From NCBI GenBank assembly GCA_036505635.1, contig DASXTC010000053.1, forward strand, positions 1-64,000: a stretch of DNA of 64,000 nt, read 5' to 3'. This document shows positions 52,557 through 60,716 of the stretch, one piece after another. The position numbers and the translations under genes are program-made. The notes under the pieces were generated by a model. That model saw nothing but the letters and a program-made list of their open reading frames with translations, made no database searches and had not been told where the DNA came from. How positions within the stretch are numbered: the stretch's first letter is position 1; every line of letters begins with the position of its first letter. The stretch comes from DASXTC01 sp036505635. Lineage in GTDB: Bacteria > Acidobacteriota > Polarisedimenticolia > JACPZX01 > DASXTC01.

Positions 52557-53810
52557 TCAGCCCCGCTCCTTGGGCGCTCCGGTGGACTCGTACCTCGCGA
52601 CCAGAGCCGCCGCGGCGAGATCGCCCGTCACGTTGAGGACCGTGGCGAACGTGTCCGGAATGACGTCGATCGCGATCAGAATGCCGATGCCTTCGACGGG
52701 CAGGTTGAGCTCGGAGAAAAGCGGCGCCAGCATGATGAAACCGCCGCGTGGCACTCCCGGTGCCGCCGCCGTGAGGAAGATGGAGGCAAAGGCGACGATG
52801 GATATCTCGCGCGGGCCGATCGGTATCCCGTAGAACCAACCGACGAAGACCGCGCCTACGGTCCACGTCACGGGTCCCGCGAAGTGGAAGGTGGATACCG
52901 CGAGCGGCAGCACGAACCCTGAGATCCGCTTCGATAACCCGAGCCCTCGCTCCGCGCTCTCCACGAGCGCGGGCAGCGAGGCCACCGACGAGCTCGACGT
53001 GAACGCGATGAGCTGCGCCGGGAGCGCGGCGCGTCCGAACCGCCGCATCGACACACCACCGGCGGTGGCGACGACGGGATAGAGCAGCAGCACGGCCCCC
53101 AGACTGAGAAGCGAATACGCCAGGATGTAGAAGCCGATCGCCCCGGCGACGTTCGCTCCCGCGTGGGCAGTGAGCGGCAGCATGAGGGCGAACACCCCCA
53201 CGGGCGCCGCGAGGATCACCCAGCGCACCAGGGTCAGCATCACCTCACTCACGGCCTGGAAGAATCCAACGACCGTCGCGCGCGCCGCGGGTGCTGCCTG
53301 CGCGACGGCCAGCGCGAACAGGAGCGTGAACAGGATGACCGGAAGCATGGCGCCGCCGGCTGCGGCCGCGATGGGATTCGGCGGGACGAGCGAGACGAGC
53401 CACGCGGCGAGCGATTGCTTTGGATCGGCGGCCAGGAGCTGCGCGGCCTCCGCGGCGCCCGCCGGCAGTGGCGGCGCGTTCGCGCCGCGCTCTCCCAACA
53501 ACCCGAAGACCGACGTCGTCAGGGGGATGGCCACAACCGCAAGCGACGCCAGCATGGCGACGAAGACCAGCAGCGTCCTGCCGCCGAGCTGGCCGATCGC
53601 CTTCACGTCCCTGGCGGACGCCACGCCGGTGACGATCAGCGATACGATGAGCGGTATCACGGTCATCCGGATCGCATTGACCCAGATGGCGCCTATCGGG
53701 GCGATGGCGTCTGCCGCGCGCAGGAGCGCCGCGTTGCCGCTGGCGGACACCGCTATCCCGCCGGTCATGGCGGCGCCGAGGGCGAGGAGAACGCGCGTGC
53801 TTTCCTTCAT
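52557..53810 (-). CDS. DAACS-family symporter, divergent TM7 motif
   Basis: A 417-aa GltP/DctA-like transporter with the serine-rich HP1 motif FTSSSSVASLPALV and HP2 TAAAPGVPRGGFIM. The TM7 segment, where the family has NMDGT, reads LAVSTFHFAGPVTW, so the usual Na+-coordinating residues are missing. Coupling ion and substrate may therefore differ from the symporter at 19015. It shares a strand with the SDR gene upstream (11-nt gap), hence probably one transcript. Confidence 0.87.
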   Translation of the reverse strand: MKESTRVLLALGAAMTGGIAVSASGNAALLRAADAIAPIGAIWVNAIRMTVIPLIVSLIVTGVASARDVKAIGQLGGRTLLVFVAMLASLAVVAIPLTTSVFGLLGERGANAPPLPAGAAEAAQLLAADPKQSLAAWLVSLVPPNPIAAAAGGAMLPVILFTLLFALAVAQAAPAARATVVGFFQAVSEVMLTLVRWVILAAPVGVFALMLPLTAHAGANVAGAIGFYILAYSLLSLGAVLLLYPVVATAGGVSMRRFGRAALPAQLIAFTSSSSVASLPALVESAERGLGLSKRISGFVLPLAVSTFHFAGPVTWTVGAVFVGWFYGIPIGPREISIVAFASIFLTAAAPGVPRGGFIMLAPLFSELNLPVEGIGILIAIDVIPDTFATVLNVTGDLAAAALVARYESTGAPKERG

Positions 53811-53821
53811 CTCATCGCCGC

Positions 53822-54562
53822 CTACATCATCAGGTCCCCGCCGTTGATGTCGAACGACGCGCCGGTGATGTATCCGGCGGCCTCCGAGGCGACGAAACAG
53901 ATCAGGTCCGAGACCTCGAGCGGCGTGCCGAGCCTCGGCACCGGATACGACGCGGCGAGACGTTCCAGCAATTCAGACGACGCGCTCTCGCGCGTGAGCT
54001 CGGTGTCGATCATTCCGGGGCAGATCGCGTTCACGGTGATGCCGAACCCGCCGAGCTCCTTCGCGGCGGCTCGCGTGAGGCCGAGCAAGCCGGCTTTCGA
54101 CGCCGTGTAATGCGCGCCACCGAGGGTGCTCACCATCCGGCCGGCGGATGACGAGATGTTGATGATGCGTCCGTAGCTCTGAGCTTTCATCGCGGGCAGC
54201 GCCGCCTTCATCAGGAGAAACGGCGCCGTCATGTTGGTCTCGAGCGCCAGGTGCCATTCCTCGAGGGCGAGGTGCTCGAAGCGTGTCGATCGCGCGTGCG
54301 CGGCGTTGTTCACGAGAATATCGATGCGGCCGAACCGGTCGAGCGTCCTGCGCACGATCTCCGTGGCGACACGGTGGTCGGTGATGTCGCCGGGCACGGC
54401 GAGCGCTCGCGGGCCGAGCGCGCTCGCGACCTCGTTTGCGCGCGCCTCGTCGCGCGCGTTGATGGCGACGGCGGCGCCGCGCTCGTGGAGGCGCGCCGCG
54501 GCGGCGCGGCCCAATCCGCGCGATGCCCCCGTAATGATGGCGACGCGTCGAGTGAAGTCCAT
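53822..54562 (-). CDS. Short-chain dehydrogenase/reductase (FabG-like)
   Basis: A 246-aa classical SDR with cofactor motif ITGASRGLGRAAAARL, NNAA (VNNAAHAR), catalytic Ser in INISSSAGRM and Tyr-Lys in YTASKAGLLG. The C-terminus GYITGASFDINGG is that of 3-oxoacyl-ACP reductase-like enzymes. The R after TGAS and NARDE after beta-2 suggest NADP(H). Substrate unknown; pairing with a carboxylate-type symporter suggests small-acid metabolism. TAGAAT ends 6 nt before the ATG, so the message may be leaderless. Confidence 0.88.
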   Translation of the reverse strand: MDFTRRVAIITGASRGLGRAAAARLHERGAAVAINARDEARANEVASALGPRALAVPGDITDHRVATEIVRRTLDRFGRIDILVNNAAHARSTRFEHLALEEWHLALETNMTAPFLLMKAALPAMKAQSYGRIINISSSAGRMVSTLGGAHYTASKAGLLGLTRAAAKELGGFGITVNAICPGMIDTELTRESASSELLERLAASYPVPRLGTPLEVSDLICFVASEAAGYITGASFDINGGDLMM

Positions 54563-54678
54563 GTGGTCATTCTATCCTCAGAATCACCTGCTGTGGAGCG
54601 AGGTCACGCCGGGTAACCGACTTCGATCGACCGTACAATAAGACCGAGCCGCGATGCGGCTTCGAGCCGGAGGGTCCC

Positions 54679-55686
54679 GTGATCTCAGTCCTGGACTTGC
54701 GCAAGTACTACGAGGTGCACAGACGGCCTCCCGGGCTGAAGGCGGCCCTTCGCTCCGTCCTCCATCGAAGCTACACGACGGTCAGGGCCGTGGACGGGAT
54801 CGCGTTCGACATTCGCCCGGGTGAGCGTGTTGGTTTTCTCGGGCCGAACGGCGCCGGCAAGACCACGACGCTCAAAGTTCTCGCCGGACTGCTGCACCCC
54901 ACGAGCGGCAACGTGATGGTGGACGGGCACGTACCCAGGCGGCGGGAGCACGCCTTCCTGAGAAAGATCATGCTGGTGACCGGCCAGAAGCAGCAGCTCC
55001 TGTGGGATCTGCCCCCCGCGGAGACCTTCGAGCTGAACCGGGCCATCTACGACGTTCCGATCGCCGATTTCCGGGAGACGATGGCCGAGCTGACCGAACT
55101 GCTCGAGCTGGGCGATCTGATCGCGAAGCCGACCCGGCAGCTCTCACTCGGCGAGCGGATGAAGTGCGAGCTGGCGGCGGCTCTCATCCACCGCCCCAGG
55201 GTTCTCTTCATGGACGAACCGACCATCGGTCTCGACGTCTCGATGCAGGCCGCTATCCGCGGGTTCATCAAGCGCTACAACGAGCGGCGGGGCGCCACGA
55301 TTCTCCTCACCAGCCACTACATGGACGACGTCGCGGCGCTGTGCCCCCGCGTGATCGTCATCGACAAGGGGAAGCTGTCCTACGATGGCGGCCTCGACGC
55401 TCTCGTCCGCCGCGTGCGGCCCGAGAAGCGGGTGGTCCTCCACCTGGACCGGCCCGTGGACGCGGCGACGCTCGCACAGCTCGGCACGATCGTGACCCAC
55501 GACACCGCGGAGGCTGTCCTGCAGGTGACCCAGGAGGCTGTCAACGCGACGGTGACGAGGGCCCTGGCGACGCTTCCCGTCCGGGACCTCACCGTCGAGA
55601 ACGCGCCGCTCGAAGAGGTCATGAGCGAGCTGTTCGCCCGGAGCCGGGCGGCGCGCGAGTCCGAGCAGGAGGCCACGCTGACATGA
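54679..55686 (+). CDS. ABC exporter ATPase
   Basis: 335 aa, GTG start with GGAGGG upstream. Walker A GPNGAGKTTT, signature LSLGERMKCE, Walker B VLFMDEPTIGLDV. The first ~35 residues (YYEVHRRPPGLKAAL) and the C-terminal extension are typical of ATPases paired with two ABC-2/DUF990 permeases. A TACAAT hexamer lies at 54634-54639. The 4-nt overlap with the following permease gene shows a coupled three-gene exporter. Substrate unknown. Confidence 0.9.
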   Translation: MISVLDLRKYYEVHRRPPGLKAALRSVLHRSYTTVRAVDGIAFDIRPGERVGFLGPNGAGKTTTLKVLAGLLHPTSGNVMVDGHVPRRREHAFLRKIMLVTGQKQQLLWDLPPAETFELNRAIYDVPIADFRETMAELTELLELGDLIAKPTRQLSLGERMKCELAAALIHRPRVLFMDEPTIGLDVSMQAAIRGFIKRYNERRGATILLTSHYMDDVAALCPRVIVIDKGKLSYDGGLDALVRRVRPEKRVVLHLDRPVDAATLAQLGTIVTHDTAEAVLQVTQEAVNATVTRALATLPVRDLTVENAPLEEVMSELFARSRAARESEQEATLT

Positions 55687-56486
55687 GCCTCGCCGCGACC
55701 GCGCGCGCGTTGCCGTCGCTGTTCAAGGTCAGCTTCGCCGAGGCGGTGGCCTATCGCGCCGAGTTCCTCATCTGGATGCTCTCCACCACGATGCCCCTCA
55801 TCATGCTCGCGCTCTGGTCCGCGGTGGCCCGGGAGGCCCCGGTGGGACGGTTCGGGCAGAAGGAGTTCGTGTCCTACTTCCTGGCGACTTTCATCGTGCG
55901 CCAGCTCACCAGCTCCTGGGTGGCCTGGCAGATGAACTACGAGGTCCGCCACGGAACCCTGGCGCTGCGCCTTCTGAGGCCCATTCACCCCATGCTGACG
56001 TTCGCGGTGGAGAACATCGCGGCGCAGCCGATGCGGCTCGTGGTGGCCCTCCCCATGGCCGTCCTCTGGCTCTGGTCGGTTGGCGCCGATCAGATCCCTC
56101 GCAATCCCGCGCGGTGGGCCGCCTTCGGCCTGGCGATCCTGGGCGGCTGGCTCATCACCTTCCTCGCCAACTTCGCCATCGGCTCACTCGCGTTCTACAT
56201 GGAGAGCAGCATCAAGGTGATGGACGTGTGGCTGGCCCTGTACTTCGTGTTCAGCGGCTACCTCATCCCGGTGGAGCTCTTTCCGCCGGCGCTGAGGGCC
56301 ATTGCGGGCTGGCTCCCCTTCCGCTACCAGATCGGGCTGCCGGTCGAGCTGATCACCTCGGCCCACGACCGCGGAACGGCTCTCGCCCTGCTCGGCGGCC
56401 AGTGGATCTGGGTCGCGGTGATGCTGACCGCGACGATCCTCCTGTGGCGGAGGGGGCTCGAGCGGTTCGCCGCGTACGGGGGATGA
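55683..56486 (+). CDS. ABC-2 exporter permease, first subunit
   Basis: A 267-aa integral membrane protein with six predicted segments (e.g. FLIWMLSTTMPLIMLALWSA; GGWLITFLANFAIGSLAFYM). The GYLIPVELFPPALRAIAGWLPF region is typical of DUF990/ABC-2 permeases. Start and stop overlap both neighbours by ATGA, so it is stoichiometrically coupled with the ATPase and second permease. Confidence 0.87.
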   Translation: MSLAATARALPSLFKVSFAEAVAYRAEFLIWMLSTTMPLIMLALWSAVAREAPVGRFGQKEFVSYFLATFIVRQLTSSWVAWQMNYEVRHGTLALRLLRPIHPMLTFAVENIAAQPMRLVVALPMAVLWLWSVGADQIPRNPARWAAFGLAILGGWLITFLANFAIGSLAFYMESSIKVMDVWLALYFVFSGYLIPVELFPPALRAIAGWLPFRYQIGLPVELITSAHDRGTALALLGGQWIWVAVMLTATILLWRRGLERFAAYGG

Positions 56487-57283
56487 TGAACGGCACGCTG
56501 CGTTACTGGCGGCTCCTCGGCGCTCAGGTGCGGGCCTCGACGCTCACGCTCCTTCAGTACCGCTTCGATTTCTTCGCGGACGGGCTGCTGGAGATCCTCT
56601 GGGCCATGACGGCTCTCATCCCGCTCTTCGTCGTCTTTCGGACGCGGGAGTCGATCGCGGGCTGGTCGTTCGGCGAGGCGCTTCTGGTCACCGGATGGTT
56701 CATCCTGCTTCAGGGCATACTGGAGGGGGCGATCAATCCCAGCCTGACGAGCGTCGTGGATCACATCCGAACCGGCACGCTCGACTTCGTCCTTCTCAAG
56801 CCCGCCGACGCGCAGTTCCTCGTCTCCACCGCCAAGTTCCAGCCCTGGCGCGCGACGAACATCCTCACCGCCGCGGTCGTCTTCGGCTACGCGTTCCACC
56901 TCCTCGAGCGGCCCCCCTCGCCGTGGGGGCTGCTCGCGGCGGCCTTCCTTCTGTTCACATCCACGCTTCTTCTATACTCTCTGTGGATCCTCATCGTGAG
57001 CGCCGCCTTCTATGTCGTGAAGATCGACAACCTGAGCGTTCTGTTCACCTCGATCTTCGACGCCGCGCGCTGGCCCTCCACGGTCTTCCGGGGCGTGGTG
57101 AGCTTCGTTTTCACCTTCGTGATCCCGCTTGCCCTGATGACGACGTACCCCGCGATGGCGATGCTCGGGAAGCTGCACAGTTCGAGTCTGGCGCTGGCGG
57201 CCGTCGGGTCGATGCTCTTCGCGGTTCTCGCGCGCATCGTCTGGCTGGGCTCCATCGGCAAGTACACCTCGGCGAGCAGTTGA
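56483..57283 (+). CDS. ABC-2 exporter permease, second subunit
   Basis: A 266-aa membrane protein with about six segments (LLEILWAMTALIPLFVVF; LLAAAFLLFTSTLLLYSLWI) and the RWPSTVFRGVVSFVFTFVIP segment common in DUF990-type subunits. It forms the heterodimeric channel with the preceding permease. It ends 29 nt before the convergent grpE stop. Confidence 0.87.
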   Translation: MMNGTLRYWRLLGAQVRASTLTLLQYRFDFFADGLLEILWAMTALIPLFVVFRTRESIAGWSFGEALLVTGWFILLQGILEGAINPSLTSVVDHIRTGTLDFVLLKPADAQFLVSTAKFQPWRATNILTAAVVFGYAFHLLERPPSPWGLLAAAFLLFTSTLLLYSLWILIVSAAFYVVKIDNLSVLFTSIFDAARWPSTVFRGVVSFVFTFVIPLALMTTYPAMAMLGKLHSSSLALAAVGSMLFAVLARIVWLGSIGKYTSASS

Positions 57284-57312
57284 ACCGGGGCCCCGCGGCC
57301 GGTCCGGCACGT

Positions 57313-57888
57313 TCAGTCTGACGCCTTCCCCACCTTCACGCGGGCGGGACGCAGCACGGTCTCGCCGTAGCGGTACCCGCGCTGGATCTCCTCGACGACG
57401 AGGTTGTCGCGGTCGGGGCCAACCGGCTCGGTGATGACCGCCTCGGCGACGTGAGGATCGTACGTGAGGCCGAGCGTCTCGATCGGCTCGACTCCTTCGG
57501 CCTTCAGGATCGAAAGAAGCTGCTGGCGGACCAGATCGATCCCCGCGGCGATCGCTGGGGCCGTCTCGTCCGCGTGGCGGGCCGCGCGATCCAGGTTGTC
57601 GATTACCTCCAGCACGGAGGTCATGAGCGCCGACTTGCCCTGCGTCACGCGTCGCTCCAGGTCGCGCTGCAGTCTTTCCCGCACTGCGTCGATCTCGCCT
57701 TCGGCGCGCTCGATCGCCTCACGCGCCTTCCTCTCGGCGGCGTCGGTCCGCGCACGGAGCTGCTCGACGATGGTCGGGTACCGTTCCGAGGGCGCGCCGG
57801 CTTCTCCGGCATCGTCCGGATGAGCGTGATGCCGCCGGTCCACGACGTTTATCTTGACCGGGTTGTCGTCGCCGTTTCCCTTGGCCAT
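57313..57888 (-). CDS. grpE: GrpE nucleotide-exchange factor
   Basis: 191 aa. A long N-terminal coiled coil (~40-110) is followed by the conserved core VLEVIDNLDRAARH and the C-terminal beta domain (DPHVAEAVITEP; VEEIQRGYRYGETVLRPARVKVG). It releases ADP from DnaK. It is the last gene of a five-gene chaperone/protease operon and is separated from dnaK and dnaJ, which are not in the window. Confidence 0.92.
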   Translation of the reverse strand: MAKGNGDDNPVKINVVDRRHHAHPDDAGEAGAPSERYPTIVEQLRARTDAAERKAREAIERAEGEIDAVRERLQRDLERRVTQGKSALMTSVLEVIDNLDRAARHADETAPAIAAGIDLVRQQLLSILKAEGVEPIETLGLTYDPHVAEAVITEPVGPDRDNLVVEEIQRGYRYGETVLRPARVKVGKASD

Positions 57889-57896
57889 CGCCCCAC

Positions 57897-59342
57897 TCAG
57901 GTCAGATCGACCGTCACGTTGTACTGGTACCGCCCGCGCACCACCTTGAGCAGCACCGCCGAGCGCCCCACCATCCTCGGCACCGCCGTCCTGAGCGACG
58001 GCACGTCCTTCACCGGCAGGTTGTAGATTCCGCGCAGGATGTCCCCCTGCTCCAGCCCCCGGAAGTAGGCGCGGCTGCGGTTGCGCACGCGCGTCACGAT
58101 CACGCCGTCGAGCGGCAGGCTCCCGTACCTCTGTCTCGTCTCAGCCGGAATCTCGCCCACCTCGATGCCGATCTGGTCGGCCAGGTAGTCCTCGGAGAGA
58201 TCGGGCGGAAAGTCGGAGGCGCTAAGCTCGGCCTGACGCTCCGCGCTCCCTTTGCGCCAGGCCATTGATACCCTGTCCCCTGACTTGAACCGCGAGAGCG
58301 CCGTCTCGAAGTCGGTGCGCGAGGTGATCGTCTCGTCGCCCAGTCTCATGACGAGATCGCCCGCGGAGAGTCCCGCCTTCTCCGCGGGGCTTTCCGGATA
58401 GATGCGCCGCACCTGCACGCCCGGCGCCGGCACCGAGACGGCCCCGCCGGCGTCGGGGTCCCCATCGGCCCCCGCCATCGCCGCGTACTCGCGGTCATCG
58501 AGGTCCTTCACTTCGATCCCCAGCCAGGCGACCCTCACCTCGCCGTAACGGACGAGGTCGTCGAAGACCCGGCGCGCCCGATCCACCGGGATCGCGAAAC
58601 CGATCCCCTGCCCCTCGCCGAGGATGGCGGTGTTGATACCGATGAGCGCCCCTTCGATGTTCAGAAGCGCCCCGCCGCTGTTTCCCGGATTGATGGAGGC
58701 GTCGATCTGGACGAAGTCGGAGTAGACGCGGTCCCCCGCCTTGATGGAGCGCTTCAGGGCGGAGACGACTCCCGTCGTCACGGTGTTGGACAGACCGTAG
58801 GGGTTGCCGATCGCGATCACCGTCTCGCCGATGAGCAGATCGGAGGAGGTCCCCGGCGTGACGGCCGGCAACGTCCCGGAGGCGTCGATCTTCAGGACCG
58901 CGAGGTCGGACCGCGGGTCCACCCCGATCACCTCCGCGTCGAACCTGCGCCGATCGGCCAGCGTCACGCCCACGCGCGACGCCCGCCACACCACGTGCTC
59001 GTTGGTGAGGATGTAGCCGCGCGGGTCGATGATGACGCCCGAGCCGAGGCTGTTCTGCACGTACTGGCCGGGCTGGCCGGACGGCGAGCCTTCCCAGAAG
59101 CTGGAGAAGAAGCGGTCGAGGGAGGGGGAGTAGAACGGGTTCTCCACCTTCTGCTCGGTGGAGATGTTGACGACGCTCGGGGAGACGCGCTCGACGACGC
59201 GCACTACGGGGCCGCGGCGCTCCGACGTCGCCAGCGCCTCGACGGGAGCACCGGAGGCTCCCGCGCGGGCGGGCACGGAACCGGCGGCCGCCGCCAGGAG
59301 CATCGCCGCCCCGGCGGCCGCGCCGGCCCATGGTCTCCGCAT
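57897..59342 (-). CDS. DegP/DegQ-type periplasmic serine protease with PDZ domains
   Basis: 481 aa. A signal peptide (~1-28) is followed by a trypsin-fold protease with triad His116 (TNEHVV), Asp146 (RSDLAVLKI) and Ser222 (NPGNSGGALLN). A PDZ domain is at ~290-375 (VRRIYPESPAEKAGLSAGDLVMRLGD), and a second, weaker PDZ-like domain is at ~395-480 (GVIVTRVRNRSRAYFRGLEQGD). It degrades or refolds damaged envelope proteins. It starts 4 nt after htpX, so the two are co-translated. Confidence 0.92.
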   Translation of the reverse strand: MRRPWAGAAAGAAMLLAAAAGSVPARAGASGAPVEALATSERRGPVVRVVERVSPSVVNISTEQKVENPFYSPSLDRFFSSFWEGSPSGQPGQYVQNSLGSGVIIDPRGYILTNEHVVWRASRVGVTLADRRRFDAEVIGVDPRSDLAVLKIDASGTLPAVTPGTSSDLLIGETVIAIGNPYGLSNTVTTGVVSALKRSIKAGDRVYSDFVQIDASINPGNSGGALLNIEGALIGINTAILGEGQGIGFAIPVDRARRVFDDLVRYGEVRVAWLGIEVKDLDDREYAAMAGADGDPDAGGAVSVPAPGVQVRRIYPESPAEKAGLSAGDLVMRLGDETITSRTDFETALSRFKSGDRVSMAWRKGSAERQAELSASDFPPDLSEDYLADQIGIEVGEIPAETRQRYGSLPLDGVIVTRVRNRSRAYFRGLEQGDILRGIYNLPVKDVPSLRTAVPRMVGRSAVLLKVVRGRYQYNVTVDLT

Positions 59343-59346
59343 TCGG

Positions 59347-60207
59347 CTACCGGCCCAGGAGTCTCCGCACCCGCTCCTTGATCGGCGGGTGGGTGCTGAA
59401 CAGGTGCATGAGCCCCTGGCCCGACAGCGGGTTGCAGATATAGAGATGGTTCATCGTCGGGCTGACTGCCAGGGGGGGCACTCTCTTTCCGTACTCCTCG
59501 AGCTTCTGCAGCGCCGCGGCAAGCCCGTAAGGGTTGCCCGCCATCTCGGATCCGGACGCGTCCGCCTGGTACTCCCTCGAACGGGAGACCGCCATCTGGA
59601 TGAGTCCCGCCGCCATCGGCGCCACGATCGCCATCGCCAGCAGCCCGATGATGCCGCCACCGCCGTTCCGGTCGTCGTCGCGCCCGCCGCCCATGCCGCC
59701 GAAGATGGCGCCCCATCGGGCCATCGAGGCCAGCATCGTGATGGCGCCCGCGAGGGTGGCCGCCACCGATGAGATCAGGATGTCGCGGTTCTTCACGTGC
59801 GACAGCTCGTGCGCCAGCACCCCTTCGAGCTCGGTGCGGTTCATGATCTTCAGTATTCCGGTCGTGCAGGCGACCGCCGCGTGGCTCGGGTTGCGTCCGG
59901 TGGCGAACGCGTTGGGCGCGTCGGCCTCCACGAGATAGAGCTTCGGCATCGGGATCCCCGAGCGCGCCGTGAGCCCTTCCATGATCGCGTAGAGCTCGGG
60001 CGCCTGAGCGCGATCGACGGGCTTGGCTCCGTGCATCTTCAGCACGATCTTGTCGGAGAACCAGTAGGCGCCGAGGTTCATCACGGCGGCGATGAGGAGG
60101 GCGATCATCATCCCTCCCTGGCCGCCCAGGATTCTTCCGAAGATCACCAGGACGCCCGTCAGGGCCCCCAGCAGTACCGCGGTCTTAAATCCGTTCAGAG
60201 TGTTCAC
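59347..60207 (-). CDS. htpX: HtpX membrane zinc protease
   Basis: A 286-aa M48 metalloprotease of the inner membrane. N-terminal segments (~8-50) precede the zinc site HELSH (133-137) in GVLAHELSHVKNRDILIS; a further Glu is in EYQADASGSEMAG. NAFATGRNPSHA and STHPPIKERVRRL are family marks. It removes misfolded membrane proteins. It lies 7 nt after hsp20 and 4 nt before the DegP-like gene. Confidence 0.95.
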   Translation of the reverse strand: MNTLNGFKTAVLLGALTGVLVIFGRILGGQGGMMIALLIAAVMNLGAYWFSDKIVLKMHGAKPVDRAQAPELYAIMEGLTARSGIPMPKLYLVEADAPNAFATGRNPSHAAVACTTGILKIMNRTELEGVLAHELSHVKNRDILISSVAATLAGAITMLASMARWGAIFGGMGGGRDDDRNGGGGIIGLLAMAIVAPMAAGLIQMAVSRSREYQADASGSEMAGNPYGLAAALQKLEEYGKRVPPLAVSPTMNHLYICNPLSGQGLMHLFSTHPPIKERVRRLLGR

Positions 60208-60214
60208 CGTCTCC

Positions 60215-60667
60215 TCATTTCTTCACGTCGACCTTGATCTGCTTCGGCCTGGTGTCCTCCCGCTTGGGCAGGTGGACCTCGAGCACACCGTCCTTGTGTA
60301 TGGCCTGGATCTTCGTCTGATCGATGCTGCCAGGAAGCTGGAAGGACCGGGAGAAAGTCCCGTAGGATCTTTCGATCCGGTGATAGTCCTCGTCCTTGGC
60401 CTCCTTGAGGAACCGGCGCTCGCCCCGCAGCGTCAGCGAGCTGTTCTCGATGCGGACGTCGATGTCCTTCTGATCGATCCCGGGCAGATCCGCCCTCAGG
60501 ATCACCAGCTCGGGGGTCTCGAAGATGTCGACCGGCGGGGTCCATGCCCCCATCGGCATCTCCTGGTCGGTCGTCTTGGAGCGCGACATCGAATCCTCGA
60601 ACAATCGGTTCATCCTCTCCTGAAGATTGACCAGATCACGGAAAGGGTCCCAGCGAGTCAGCGTCAT
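60215..60667 (-). CDS. Hsp20 small heat-shock protein
   Basis: A 150-aa alpha-crystallin-domain chaperone (~40-140) with LPGIDQKDIDVRIENSSLTL, GERRF and the FSRSFQLPGSIDQTKIQA strand region, then GVLEVHLPK. It opens with MTLTRWDPFRDLVNLQERMN, as in many bacterial Hsp20s. It binds unfolding proteins for later rescue by ClpB/DnaK, matching its place directly after clpB (49-nt gap). Confidence 0.95.
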   Translation of the reverse strand: MTLTRWDPFRDLVNLQERMNRLFEDSMSRSKTTDQEMPMGAWTPPVDIFETPELVILRADLPGIDQKDIDVRIENSSLTLRGERRFLKEAKDEDYHRIERSYGTFSRSFQLPGSIDQTKIQAIHKDGVLEVHLPKREDTRPKQIKVDVKK

Positions 60668-60716
60668 CTTCCTAACCTCCGCGAGATGAGGAGCATAGAT
60701 GTTGCCCCACGCATCG

